Part shown: in pieces, positions 34,011 to 45,659 of the stretch
How the letters are laid out: every line of letters begins with the position of its first letter
How positions within the stretch are numbered: position 1 is the stretch's first letter
The notes under the pieces: generated by a model
What the model was told of the DNA's origin: nothing
What the model saw: the letters and a program-made list of their open reading frames with translations, nothing else
Databases searched by the model: none
Made by a program: the position numbers and the translations under genes
Source of the DNA: Nelumbo lutea
Taxonomy: Eukaryota > Streptophyta > Magnoliopsida > Proteales > Nelumbonaceae
DNA length: 64,000 bases
Direction of reading: 5' to 3'
NCBI GenBank assembly: GCA_022828595.1
Contig: JAKGHH010000004.1
Coordinates: forward strand, 50,642,922-50,706,921

Positions 34011-35074
34011 GACACCATCAACTTGGCTAAGGCAAGTTGTTGCCTAAGTGGTCCAAGTGTCACCTAATTGTTTCGAGGTGCCATGTGTCACAATATCATT
34101 GGAGGGCCAAATCCGCCCTCATTGGTCCGCCCTGAACACAGCATCCGCCACGTGTATGTGTGCTATTGGTCTTGACCATGTGCGCCTACATTACAAATTA
34201 TATAATGCACCCCAAATGCAAAAGCCCTCCCAAACGGGCTCTGGTTGGACTGATCTACTACTTGCATAGCTTTGTGCAACCAATATGCTGTTAAACTTGG
34301 AGTGAGGTAAAAATGCATTGAAAGCTGAAAGCTGCCGCCACACTTTGGAAAATCTTCTGAAAACCTAGTTGGGTAAATTTCTTGAGGTTGTATTTAAAAA
34401 AAAAAAAAAAAAACTTTTTAGACATCCAACCTCTAGGTCAAGGGGCGTTTGGGATCGTGTCTACTTCTAAAGTATAACACTAAAATAGTATACCTAATCA
34501 CATGTTTTACCAAAATCAAACACATTTCAAAGTTGATAAAATTGTGTTAATGCCTTCAAATAATGCCTTCATTATTTGAATATAAGAATACTTATATTCA
34601 AATAATATTGTTAAATATTATTTAATAATATAAAAATATTATTATTGAACATTTATTATTAGTTAAATAATATATAATAGTATTTTTATTAAAATAAATA
34701 AAAATACTAATTAAATAGTAAATAATTATTTATTCCAACAAATTATAATATTTGTTTATTAATATAATAATATTTTTATTTAATATTCTTTTTATTACTT
34801 ATAATATTATCAGACGTTCTACTTAAAATAGTAAATTTCATAGTTTTAGGCGGAGAATTGCTACAAATCAAACAATCAAATTTATTTTTCAGATCCTCTA
34901 AAAAGCAAAAAAAAAAAAAAAAATCATTTCTACCTTTTCTTAGATTTCAAAACCAACAATGACATTTTGACTTTTTAGACATCAAACTTCAGATTTATTA
35001 AACGTGACCACAACAAGAATACATGGTGCAAACTATGTTTGGTTGTGATGCGCAATGCGGAGCTAGCGTAGTAT
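34011..35074. other. AT-rich intergenic sequence
   Basis: Low complexity, with long stretches of TTAATA/AATATT (34540-34830). GGGGCGTTTGGGATCG at 34441 resembles a MITE terminus, but no inverted partner was found. No gene. Confidence 0.35.
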
Positions 35075-35308
35075 ATTTTATTTTATTTTATTGATAATGC
35101 TTCGGTTACAAGAATGAAACTCAACAAAAAACACTAAACGACTCAAAAGGCACATCACTTAGAAACAACTAGTAGACTTAACAATAACAATAAAGTAAAA
35201 GGAAAATATATAAGAACCCACTAGATGCAACAATTGAGACTAAGTAAGCTGAGCACTAGAAGTGTCATCAAGCAAAACCTCTCCAAACCCAAACAATTTG
35301 ACCAAAAG
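35075..35308 (-). pseudogene. LINE 3' terminal fragment
   Basis: On the plus strand it begins TTTTATTTTATTTTATTGATAATGCTTCGGTTACAAGAATG, as the complement of a LINE tail, like those at 21906, 60480 and 61945. No domain is readable. Confidence 0.4.
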
Positions 35309-36470
35309 AGGGTGGAAAGTCATATGCGAAGCGAAAGAAGATAGATAAAAGAGTCACTTCAGCAGTCAGTAAAGATGACAGGTAGGGGTGTCAACCGTAT
35401 TCGAAAATCTGATTTTGAATTCAAGATTTGATATAATCGAATCGAATTTAGATAATTCAAATATCTAATCGGTCGAATTCAGATATAATTTGATTCGATT
35501 CGATAAATATCCAAATTCAACCGATTATTTAATTCTTATGTATAATATATAAAATATTTAAATGTCTTATATAATAATTAAATTATATATTTATATATTT
35601 TATATAAATCAAATATTTATTTTATATATTTATTAATTATGTAAAATAATTAATTAGTCAAATTTGAACCGAATTGAATATTTGAATATTTAATCGGATT
35701 TAAATTTAAATGTTAATTTTTAATATCCGTCAAATATCGAATCAAATTCGGATATTAAATTTTTTAACCGGATTCGAATTCGGATATTGCTTGATCCTAT
35801 TCAAATTTGATCCGTTTACACCCCTAATGACACGGTTTGTGATGACTACCATAAATTTGGGCATATTAAAGAAAAGCGTTGGGTTTTACATGTAGAGAAG
35901 GCCAAAGAATTGGAAAGGGAAAAAACTACTATGGTATGTCAGGAACAAGAGGAAATAGTTAGAATGTTCCATGGAATCGGATGAGAAACTTGCCTGCATG
36001 ATATACAAGACAAACAATCAATCCAAAAATTTTGGGGTTAATGATTCGAGTGAGATACCAGTCAGCAAGGGTGACAATGTTCCCACAAGTATTAAGGAGG
36101 AAATATGTTGGGTTTATATTCAAATTCACATGACTAAAGTTATTGCTTTGTATGACTCTGCATCACAGAAGGAACTTTATTTCTAACAAGTTAGTGAAGC
36201 AACTTAGGTTAAAGCCAAAGCCTCATCCTTAGCCATATCCACTTGGGTAGTTAAACAAGAAAGCAGAATTACAGGTACAAAAACAAGGTACATTTAAATT
36301 TTCTATTAATGAATAATTTAAGGATGAGGTTATTTGCAGTGTTGTGTCATTAGATATTTGGCCGGTGGTTTTTGAAAGCCCCTATTTGTTGGATAGAAAT
36401 GTTACTTTTCACAGAAGGGAGAATGTTTGGAGATTGGTTAAAGATGGAGTAGGTTTTCGTATTCATGTCT
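35309..36470 (+). pseudogene. Old gypsy gag zinc knuckle and protease region
   Basis: A degenerate knuckle reads CDDYHKFGHIKEK just after the MITE (35838), with gag linker sequence before it. The protease-like segment around 36110-36190 reads VIALYDSASQKELYF, where family members have a DSGA/DTGA active site, so the Gly is gone. Stops follow throughout 36190-36480. Confidence 0.65.
35383..35826. mobile_element. hAT-type MITE, TAGGGGTGT family
   Basis: 444 bp. Ends TAGGGGTGTCAACCG and inverted TAGGGGTGTAAACGG. 8-bp target duplication ATGACAGG (35375-35382) against ATGACACG (35827-35834), one mismatch. The interior is AT-rich with many CGAATTCGGATAT repeats. It sits inside the gag linker. Confidence 0.9.
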
Positions 36471-36505
36471 TGCAAAGGACTTGAGAAATTTTCATTTGTG
36501 ACTAT

Positions 36506-36999
36506 GAGACCTGTTCATGGGCCAGGTAGCCCGATGGGCTGGCCCGGCCTGACCTGTTATTAAGTCGGGTTTGGTCATAATTTTAGGCTCGCAGGTTCAG
36601 GCTCGGGCTTAAAGCATCGGGCCTGGGCTTTTTCAAAAAAGCCTGAGTCCGATTTGATACTATATATTAAATAATAAAAATATATTTTATTTAATAATAT
36701 ATATATATACAATATTTTTCTTTGTTTTTTTTCTCTTTTTTTCCAAGTAATAGTGAAATGTTTATTATTTTTGAGTTTAAAAGGTTTTTAATATAAATAA
36801 AACACTTTTTTATTGAATAGAAAAAGAAAAAACATTTCTGTTTTCAAACTTCTAGCCGGGTTTGGGCTCGAGCCTAGGCTTCGGGCTTTATATGAGGGCC
36901 GAGCTCGGGCTCAAGACTTAGGCCTGATGGTCAGGCCTGAATGTATTATGTCGATACATATACAAAACCCAGCCCAAACCCGGCCCATGAACATGCCTA
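36506..36999. mobile_element. hAT-type MITE, GACCTGTTCATGGGCC family, copy 2
   Basis: 494 bp. Ends GAGACCTGTTCATGGGCCAG and inverted TAGGCATGTTCATGGGCCGG. Target duplication GTGACTAT (36498-36505) against GTGACTGC (37000-37007), 6 of 8. Shares GGGCTT/GCCTGAGTCCG motifs and an AT-rich core with 23078-23534. Inserted between protease and reverse transcriptase of the old gypsy. Confidence 0.88.
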
Positions 37000-38082
37000 G
37001 TGACTGCACAAAAAGTGAAGCATATGGTTAACGTTGGAAAGTGTTTTTGTTTACTCATTGTGAGAGGGGTTGATGAAAAATTGCAAGGGATTGAAGATGG
37101 TATTAATGCTTATGATTGTACCATAACTCAGAAACAGGAGCTGAGACAACTATTAGTTAATTTTTATGATGTGTTGGAAGAATCGAAAGCATTGCCCCCT
37201 AATAGAGATATGCAACATGAAATAGTTTTGTTGCCTGATGCTCAATTATCATTCCATGAAGAAGATTACTATAAAGAACAAGTATCCTCTTCCTCCAATT
37301 GATGACTTACTTCATCAATTAAAATATGCAATTTATTTAATAAATTGAATTTGAAGTATGAAACTTTTCGCATGAAAACATTTTATTCTTGTACAAAAAG
37401 ACATGGAAAGACGTGCATCTGTCAAACTAGCTTCAGGCTGCTCAGATCTTCATGCAAAAGTTCCATGTGTCTTTTGACTGTCAAAACTGTCACAAGATCT
37501 TCTCAAAAAGACTTACCAAATAGGCCCTTGAAAATTTGCTTTCAAGACAAAACATGGGTTGTACGAATGGTTAATAATGCCTTTTGGCTTAACTAATGCC
37601 CCCCATTTTTATAAGATTAATGAATGATATTTTGAGGCTTGTTTTGGATAAATTTGTGTTGGTTTTCTTGGATGACATTTTAGTTTACAATGCCACATCG
37701 AGAAACATCTTAATCATTTGAAAGTTGTGTTATAAATTTTGTAATATGCAAAACTAAAATTAAATGGAAAGAAATGTGAATTTGCAATAATAATAATTAA
37801 AAAAAAACATTGGTGTATTTAGGACATGTGATTAGTGGTGGAATCGTTCATATTGCTATGTAGTTTCATTTGTGCTACACAATATCTTCGAAAACTTATC
37901 TAGGATTACTCTCAGATTGCTATGTAGCTAATGAGACAACTACAAAAGGATAAAGGGGGGCGGGGAGTGTTATTAGAAAATGAAGGCTTTGAATTATTGA
38001 AGCATATACATCTTTAGTGGCAGGGCACTTTGACTGGCCTTGGAAGAACATCTCCATGGATTTTCATGGTGGTCTACCAACT
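37000..38082 (+). pseudogene. Old gypsy reverse transcriptase and integrase start
   Basis: KHMVNVGKCFCLLIVRG, ELRQLLVNFYDVLEESKALPP and [13 protein letters not shown] (37018-37245) are the pre-RT segment. FGLTNAP and the catalytic FLDDILVY follow near 37577-37690 with frameshifts. A block of about 180 bp near 37370-37540 does not fit the RT alignment and may be inserted. 38030-38082 begins the integrase core (WPWKNISMDF, GLPT) and stops exactly where the Tat element begins. Confidence 0.8.
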
Positions 38083-38902
38083 TGATGATGCGCAATCTGG
38101 CCGATCCTATCTGTCAATAATTTTGCCTCTGACTGGAGCAACGAGGACCCTGAAACGGAGAAAATGAGGGAACTCCGTGGGGAACCCGGTGAGATAACTT
38201 CGAAGCTCAAGTTAGTATTCTCTCAAAGGCAAGATAAAGACCAGATGACGCAAAGTTCACATACCTTGTTGTTGGGGGTAGGGGGCCTTTTATAACCACT
38301 TCGCACACTCACTCTGAAGCCTCTGTCAGGTCAGGTATCATCCTTTCTGTTGGGACAGAACTGCCACTGCTCCTTGTCGGAGCCGTCTCTGTAACTGGAG
38401 ATGGCGGTGTTAGGTGGCGGTGGCAGGTGACCGTTTGAAGTGCGACTATCAAGCATCAGATCCCAAGTCAGTCAGGTGCGCCGCCCCTGGATACAAACTT
38501 CCTCGGTGTCAGGCATGGTACAGTTTGTTCAGTTTTGCGTCCTGGAGGCGAAGTGCTAGAGTGGTTAGCGAGGTGAAGTCTTGAGTTCGGAGGTATGTCC
38601 TGCTGCCATAGGGCAGGCCATTTCAGTGAGGTGTGTCCCGAACTGCTATAAGGCAGGCCAATTCGGTGAGGTGTGTCCCGAACTGCTATAAGGCAGGCCA
38701 GTTCGGGTTTGGCTCGGGGCCTAAGGGAGTTCGGTTTCCCAGTAGTGAGTTCGGGCTCCTAGTGGGGAGTTCGGACTGCTGGTAGGGAGTTCGGACCTCT
38801 ATTTCCTTCCTTTGGTGCTCGCGCCTTAGGCGTGCTGTTGTGCCGAGCTGTTGCCTTTGCCACGTGTTGCGTAACTACGAGTTCAGGCCAAATCTTCCTT
38901 CA
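38083..38902 (-). repeat. 3' LTR of the Tat element (left)
   Basis: Matches 45660-46544 over its whole length. Starts TGATGATGCGCAATC on the plus strand. It holds three units of a 40-bp repeat around TATGTCC/TGTGTCCCGAACTGC (38590-38710). The inner end has lost the last bases of the CATCA terminus. Confidence 0.92.
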
Positions 38903-38934
38903 GAAGAGTAGGGAGGCCACTTTCCTCGAAGAGA

Positions 38935-39566
38935 TCGCGGCGTGGACCGATCTTCCCTTGAACTACATCGCCTGTCGTGCCACAACTCATGCTATGGTGG
39001 TGAGTCAAATTTCTTGTTGGTCCTTTGTTTTTATCCTTCTTGTCGTCGTTCTCTTAATCACTTGTTCCTTTTGGTAGGTGAACTCTTCTAGTCACGCATT
39101 AGCGGCCCAGGTGGAGATGAACTCAAGGCAGGCGTGAGTTGCCGAAGAAGCTTTTCGTGCCGCCGAGGCGACTACCCGAGTTGCTGAGGCGGCTGCTCAT
39201 GCTGCCAAGGAGGTTGCTCGTGTTGCTACGGCCAAGCAGGCGAGGTCTCAGAGGGATGTCGAGGCCATGGGGGTGGTTGTGAAGCATGTGGCGGACCTGA
39301 GGCTAGATCTGCAACATCGGGTTGAATACCTTCAGGAGGACATAAGGGAGAGAACACAGATCTTTTCCCAAGGCGTCGATGATGCCAAGAAGAAGGCCGT
39401 GGATGACTACATCACCTCGCCGTGTTTTGATGACCTGATGGTGGATTCTTACAGAAGGGGATTCAAACTGAGCCGGTGGATGATCCGGAACACGTACCCC
39501 GAGCTCGACATTAGTGTGAGGCAGGACCTTCGGGTGTCATTGAAGTGCCTTCTGATGAGGAATTAG
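38935..39566 (+). pseudogene. Antisense ORF of the complete Tat element
   Basis: Runs opposite to gag-pol. After a possible start or intron near 39000-39078 it reads an Ala/Glu/Arg-rich coiled coil (AEEAFRAAEATTRVAEAA to RVATAKQARSQRDVEA, one stop). From 39267 comes KHVADLRLDLQHRVEYLQED, and at the end DSYRRGFKLSRWMIRNTYPELDI before TAG at 39564-39566. The last block corresponds to FEMGLNLFRRRVLLHYPDIAELA of the other Tat element. The N-terminal domain is missing. Confidence 0.65.
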
Positions 39567-39880
39567 CTCCGGGCTTGTGAATTTTTTTTTTCAAATGCAC
39601 TCTTCCTTATCTTGCAATGGAATGTACTTTTCTTTTGGTTAAGTGTTGGTTGTTCTTTCTCCCGAACTGACATATTTGCCGAACTGACAATATGCCTGAT
39701 CTGTTTCTTGCCCGGGTTATTGCACTTGCACGACCTGTTTCGGAGTTTGATACTTAGTCTGTGCTTCGCCTGAGTCTTTTGGCTGACTTTTCTTTGTTTG
39801 CCTATGTCGAGGTTCCTCCGTTAGCTCGACATCCTGGCCCTTAAGATTTTGTAGTGATTTCGTCCAGTTCGCTTGGCGGT
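39567..39880. other. Spacer between antisense ORF and integrase
   Basis: Non-coding; the two convergent frames end about 310 bp apart. Confidence 0.5.
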
Positions 39881-41200
39881 CTATAGGTAGTATCGCCTTA
39901 AGCTAACGATGTTCCACGCTCGTGGTACTTGTTTGCCTTCTAAGGTTTCGAGCTCGTATGCCCCTTTGAGCACTCTCTTTACTATGTAGGGCCCTTCCCA
40001 ATTTGGTCTGAGTTTGCCCATGCCAGGTTCGGGCACCATAATATTACGGATAACTAGGTCGTCGACTCGGAAGCTTCGCTTCTTTACTCTAGCGATGTAG
40101 TACTCAGCTACTTGCTGCTGGTAGGCCACTATCCGGATGTGCGTGAGGTCTCTTACCTCGCCCAGTAGGTTGAGGTTGGTACATACCTCGTCTTCGTTTG
40201 TCTGATCGTCATATGCTTCTAGTCATAGTATAGGTATTTCGGTTTTCGCTAGGATCACCGCTTCAGTGCCGTAGGTGAAATTAAAGGGGGTCTCTCTCAT
40301 GGCGGTTTTTTCTGTAGTTTGGTGAGCCCATATAACACTTGGTAGTTCATCCGCCCACAACCCTTTAGCTCGGTCTAGTCATGCTTTCAGTCCGCGGAGG
40401 ATGGCCCTATTCATTACTTCTGTCTGGCCGTTTGCCTGCGGGTGTGCGACTGGTGTGAAGTTCTGACGAATTTCCATATTTTGGCACCATTCTTGGAACT
40501 TGATGTCCTTGAACTGTTTGCCATTGTCGGAGATCAGTACCCGAGGTTGCCCGAAGCGACATACTATGTTCTTCCAAAAAAAGTTATGTATGTTTCGGGC
40601 AGTAACTATTGCTAGAGGTTCAAATTCTATCCATTTTGTGAAGTAATCTACTTCTACCACTAAGAACTTTCTCCCACATGTTGCTGGCGGGAATGGCCCC
40701 AGGAGGTCGATGCCCCATTGCGCAAATGACCATGGGTTGGTGAGATATTTGAGATCGGAAGCAGGCTGATGGTGGATATTGGTGTGCTTTTGACATTTGT
40801 TGCATTTTCTGACGAGCTCGACAGCTTCTGCCTTCATCGTTGGCCAGTAGTATCCTTGTCAAAGTGCCTTTTGGGCAAGGGCTCTGCCCCCCAGGTGTCC
40901 GCCGCATAAACCTTCATTAGTGTCACGGAGTACTAGCTCGGCTTCGGCAGGTCGCAAGCAACGCAAGTAGGGGAGCGTGTAGGACCGTTGGTACAACTGT
41001 TCGTATATTACGACATATTTGGCTGTCTGGCGCTGCACCCTCTTGGCTGCATTGCGGTCCACAGGGAGGGTTCCATCTAGCAAGAAGCTCACGAGTGGGT
41101 CGATCCAGCTCGGCTCTGCTTCAAGGACGGGAGTGACCTCCTCTGCCCCACTGAGAATACTAGGCCGAGGTAAGTCCTCTATGTACATGGTTCTCATGGT
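39881..41200 (-). pseudogene. Tat integrase
   Basis: Read from 41200 down: the zinc-binding N-terminus (LRDTNEGLCGGHLGGRALAQKAL, stop, then CNKCQKH at about 40800), the core with WGIDLLGPFPP, ISDNGKQFKD and HPQANGQTEVMNR, so all three catalytic acidic residues remain, and the C-terminal domain GKLRPNWEGPYIVKRVLKGA (39881-40129). Stops at 40858 and 40378 look like CGA to TGA changes. The core is less damaged than in the truncated Tat element. Confidence 0.9.
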
Positions 41201-41221
41201 GTTGTGATTTGTGCTGGCTAA

Positions 41222-42853
41222 TCAGGACAGGGCGTCGGCCTTAGTGTTCTCTGACCTCGGGATTTGCCTAATGAAGTGTGACTGGAAGTTGAGCAGAGCC
41301 TCTTTTACTTTTGCCAAGTATGCGATCATAGAGAGCTCGCGTGCTTCGTACTCGCCCGTAACCTGGTTGACCACGAGCTGGGAATCACTACAGATGACTA
41401 TGTGCTTTGCTCTTACCTTTTGCGCAAGGTTCAGCCCGGCTATCAGTGCCTCGTTGTTGGATGCCGCGAACTCAAAGCATAGTGTGTATTCCGATTTTGT
41501 GCCACCCGGGCCGCACAAGACTATTCTAGCCCCGCTACCCTACTGATTCGAGAAGTCATCTACGTGAAGGATCCAGGGCTCCTCATCCCAGTTCGTGCTC
41601 AGCCTAACCAGGAGAGATGCCACACTAGCTGCTACTTCACGGGGTTCAGACTCTATTGGCTTGGGAGCTCTGGGTTCACCCGAACTGGGGATCTCGGGCT
41701 CAACCGGCCTAGGGGCTTCAAGGCTGAATGTGCACTCGATGATAAAATCTGCTAAGGCTTGGGCCTTAATGGAAGTCTATGGCTTGTACCGGAGGTCATA
41801 CTCATTGAGCTCGATGGCCCACTTCGTCAGCCGACCTAAAACCTTGGGCTTGAGTAAGACTTGCCTCAAAGGTTTGTCAGTCAAAACGACGACGGTGTGA
41901 GCCTGGAAATATGGGCGGAGTTTCCGAGCTGCAATTACCGGTGCGTACGCTAGCTTTTCTATCTGCGGGTATCTCACCTCTGCTCCCTACAGAATTTTAC
42001 TAACATAATAGACGGGCCGCTGGACCTGATCTACTTCCTTTATTAGTACCGATCTGACCACCTCGTCGCTCGCCGAGAGGTACAATTCTAAGACCTCGCC
42101 CTCCTCGGGTCTGGCTAAGGTTGGCACAGTGGTGAGGTAGGTCTTTAGCTCGTCGAACGTGAGCTGGCAATCTCGGGTCCATTTGAACCCTTTGCCTTTG
42201 ATTGCCTTAAAGAAAGGCAGACAACGGTCTGCCGATTTGGATATGAAGCGGCTGAGGGCGGCTATGCGACCGTTTAGCCTCTGAACGTCTTTTACTTTTC
42301 GGGGTGGTCTCATATCTAGGATGGATTTTATTTTGTCTGGATTGGCGTCAATACCTCGCCGGTTGACAATGTACCCTAGGAACTTACCCGAGGTGACACC
42401 GAAGACGCACTTGTTTGGGTTCAATCTCATGCTATATTGACGCAGAATTTGGAAGACAGAATCTAAGTCTTTTATTAATTCCTGCGAGAACTGCATCTTG
42501 ACAACCATGTCGTCCACATAACATTCTATTTTCGTGCCAATTAAGGGCCGAAAAAGCTTATTTACAAGTCTTTGGAAGGTCACCCCAGCATTCTTTAGTC
42601 CGAAGGGCATGACCTTGTAATAGTACAGGCCGAACTCGGTTAAGAAGCTGGTTTTTTCCTCATCGGACTAGTCCATCTTGACTTGGTTGTAGCCTGAGTA
42701 GGCGTCCAAGAAGCTTAGCAGCTCATGTCCGGAGGTCGCATCCACTAGGCGGTCAATTCGGGGCAGGGGGAAGCAGTCCTTTGGGCAAGCTCGGTTCAGG
42801 TTGGTGTAGTCGATGCACATGCGCCACTTGCCGTTTGCTTTTTTCACCTGCAC
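41222..42853 (-). pseudogene. Tat reverse transcriptase and two RNase H domains
   Basis: From 42853: KKANGKWRMCIDYTNLNRAC, FLDAYSGYNQVKMD, a stop, MPFGLKNAGVTFQRLVN, and the intact catalytic CYVDDMVVK (about 42510). The thumb and RNase H follow (RPVYYVSKIL, stop, LTDKPLRQVLLKP). After a proline-rich linker comes the second RNase H (EPWILHVDDFSNQ, stop, NNEALIAGLNLAQKV, ICSDSQLVVNQV, PRSENTKADALS). Five single-codon stops, no large deletions. Confidence 0.93.
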
Positions 42854-42951
42854 TGGGTTGGCTACCCAGCTCGGGTAATGAACTTTCCTTATGAAGTCCG
42901 CTGCGATGAGCTTTTCGACCTCTTCGTCGATCGCCCTCCAGCGCTCCGGGG

Positions 42952-43791
42952 CTAAGTTGTGTTTCTTATGTCTAATGGGTCTGACAGTTCAGTTCGTAGA
43001 GGCTCTTTGATGGAAGCACTGATCTGTAGTGTTCGAGCCGGATTTGTAGTTGAGGTCGGGATCGCGACTGTTTCCTCTGTGGGCCAAGCTCGTTCCTCGC
43101 CCTGCTCTGTAGGCCGCTCCAGTTCGAGGTCGTCGGCCGCCTTGGTTTTTCCCTTTAGGGCGGCAACATAACACTTGCGGGACTCAAGCTGGTCGCCCCA
43201 CGCTACCCCCACACCGAAGTCCGTGGGGAACTTCATTGCCAGATAGTAGGTGGAGACCACTGCCCACAGAATATGCGTGATTGGCCGCCCTATTATGGCA
43301 TTGTATGGGGAGGGGGTCGTGACCACCAGGAAATCGTGGTTGAGTCTAACCGCACAAGGCCATGTGTCGACTTCCACATGTACTGTTATCTTCCCTAGGG
43401 GCCTGACTTCCTCTCCACTGAAGCCCACCAGAGGAGTGTTTGCAGGCTTCAACTCGCTTCTCTGCAACTGTAGTTGGTCAAATGCCGGTTTGAAGAGGAT
43501 GTCCGCTGAACTACTTGAGTCCACAAGTACGCGCCGGATTTCAAAGTCGTTGATCCTTAGTTTTATGACGAGCGCGTCATCGTGGGGATAGTGGATACCT
43601 CGCGCGTCGTCTTCCGTGAAAAAGATCGATTCTTCCATCTTTGGCCTCTTTGGAGGGTTCTGCTCTTCTCGGGCTACCTCGTGAACTGACGTCCGTGCTG
43701 CTGCCGAAGTGCAACCTGCTACCACCAAACCACCCATTATCACATGGATGGTTCCCCGAATTGGCCTCTCTTCTGAAGGAGGTCGCTGCAA
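42952..43791 (-). pseudogene. Tat protease, active-site Gly lost
   Basis: An open frame of 279 codons. FTEDDARGIHYPHDDALVI precedes VLVDSSSSADILF near 43540; family members have DTGSS or DSGSS, so the flap-side Gly is Ser. It continues through TPLVGFSGEEVRPLGKI, PYNAIIGRP and YLAMKFPTDFGVG to a linker towards RT. Confidence 0.9.
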
Positions 43792-44121
43792 GACTTCGGC
43801 CGGTCTGCTGTTGGACTCGGGGGCATCCTTTCCGTGCTCCCCCTACCGACCTGCTTTATTATTATTGTCATTATGTTGTACAAAATTTCTCAAGTATCCC
43901 TGACGGATGAGTCCCTCTATCTCATCCTAGAGATTATTACATTGTTTAGTATTATGACGATGATCTCTATGAAAACTACAGTATAGGTTTTTATTTCTCT
44001 TGTTTGGATTACTCTTTAGGCGAGGTGGCCACTTTACGTAGGAGGCATCCTTGATCGTCATCAAGATCTCAGTCCACCTTGTGTTTAACGGTGTGTAATC
44101 CATCCGAACTACTAAGGGAGC

Positions 44122-45576
44122 TCAGGACGGCTGGCTCGGCTTTGCCTCTCGGGTCTGGTTTCTTCTATCGCCTGGATTGGAGGGCTCACCTTCTCTTTTT
44201 CTTTTCTCGACCCCGCCTTCGGGTTTTTGGTTGATTTCTTCCTCTGTTCTCATGAACTTGTCCGCGAGCTTGAGGAAATTGGCCACGGTTGTGGGCTGGC
44301 TGGCCACCATGTCCCATTTGAACTCTTTGTGCGTTACCCCTCTCTTGGCCGCCGCAAGCTGTACCGCGGGGTCTAAACGCGGTATCTGCAAGCATGCTTC
44401 ATTGAACTGCTTGATGTAGCTCCGGATGGATTCCCCTTCCCTCTGGACTACCCCGAAGATACTTTCCTCGGTTCTTGGGCACCGTTTGCTGGTAACGAAG
44501 TGTGCGATGAAGATCTGCACGAACTGGGCCCATCTTCTTATTGACCCGGGGGCTAAGTTTCGGTACCAAGTGTGGGCCACCCCCTGAAGGTGGTGGTGAA
44601 GGCCATGCACATGCATGACTCGCTGGCCCTAGCGAGGTGCATTTGTGACTAGAAAGCGTCGACGTGGTCGTTGGGGTCAAAGGACCCATCATATTTGTCC
44701 AAAGATGGAAGCTTGAAGTCTCTGGGCATGGGGACTGCCAGAAATTTTGAGGCGAGGGGGGAAGGAACTGAGAGAATTGTGACAGTTTTTACCTCATCCG
44801 AGCTCGTCTCTTCCTTATCTCTGAGCCTGGGTAGGACATAGGTAGCAGTTCGGCGACTTCGTCGGCACCTTCGTTGAGCGGGCCTGGTGCTAGCGTTGCT
44901 GGCCTCCGTGTTGCCGAGCTTGATGGGCCCGGAATGTTGGTCTGCTGCTAGGGTGCTGAACCGGTTCTCCGTGAGTGGGAACTCAGGCTTGGAGCGCTGA
45001 GGTGACTTTGTGGGTGAGGTTCCCGACCCACCTGCGAGCTGTGAGGCGGGGGTAATTTTTCTTTGTTTTCGGCCTGGGGATGAGGCCTGACTATTAGGGG
45101 GGTTCTGGAATTGGGAAGCTTCTCATCGGTGAGGGTGTCCACCTTGAGGGGAGGCCTTAACCGGCTTCGGGACAAGGTGCCGGGGGGGGGGGGAGCAATG
45201 ACTGGTTTAGGGGTAGCTGAGGGAACTGTTGCTGATAATGGTGTTGGGAGAGGTGGTGTAGTACCTGGTGTTGCTGGAGTTGATGCTGCTGGAATTGTTG
45301 CATTTGGGTTTGCATTGCCCGCATGCATTGCATTAGGTCGTCTAACTGGTTCTGGCGGGTCGCCAGTGGGACAACAGTTGGTTCAGCGAGGGTTGTTTCG
45401 ATAGGGAGTGGAAGAGAGGTGTTCAAGGCAAGAAGGTTCAGAGGCGCATTCAGGCTGGGGATCCCATCCACTAAAAGAGGGATGGTGAACTGCCCGATGC
45501 ACACCACGGGAACCTGGGGTTGTTCCCCGGTGGTGTTCATTTCTGTGCCACGTCCGACATTGTTGGAGGAAGCCAT
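44122..45576 (-). pseudogene. Tat gag
   Basis: Starts MASSNNVGRGTEMN at 45576. A Gln-rich coiled tract (45340-45250) and a Pro-rich linker follow. The frame is lost at the plus-strand G10 run (45182-45191) and continues in another frame to 44948. The capsid core is at 44616-44122 (GVAHTWYRNLAPGSIRRWAQF, EGESIRSYIKQFNEACLQIP), followed by a basic segment. The zinc-knuckle region (about 43860-44000) is barely readable. Confidence 0.88.
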
Positions 45577-45640
45577 GGGTGTTGGAGTTTTTTGGAAGAG
45601 AGTAGGTAAGAGAGATTTAGAGGGAGACTTTTAGAAGCAT

Positions 45641-45657
45641 TCCCATAGACGGCGCCA
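45641..45657 (-). promoter_or_regulatory. Primer-binding site of the Tat element
   Basis: On the minus strand, two bases after the 5' LTR, TGGCGCCGTCTATGGGA. TGGCGCCGT resembles the Asp-tRNA-type primer sites reported for Tat elements; the tRNA assignment is inferred. Confidence 0.6.
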
Positions 45658-45659
45658 AT

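Noticed and set aside
34540..34830. Very AT-rich tract that might be a replication origin or matrix-attachment region
   Set aside because: No motif beyond composition supports either; could be MITE interior.
35840..36186. Short frames that might be a host CCHC zinc-finger gene
   Set aside because: Order with protease and RT pieces and interruption by MITEs identifies it as old gypsy gag-pol.
38590..38710. Repeated 40-bp units that could suggest a CRISPR array
   Set aside because: Units are contiguous with no unique spacers, lie inside LTRs and occur in a plant retrotransposon.
39100..39260. Ala-rich coiled-coil frame that might be a host gene
   Set aside because: It lies between the LTR and integrase of the complete Tat element and matches the antisense ORF layout of the other Tat copy.
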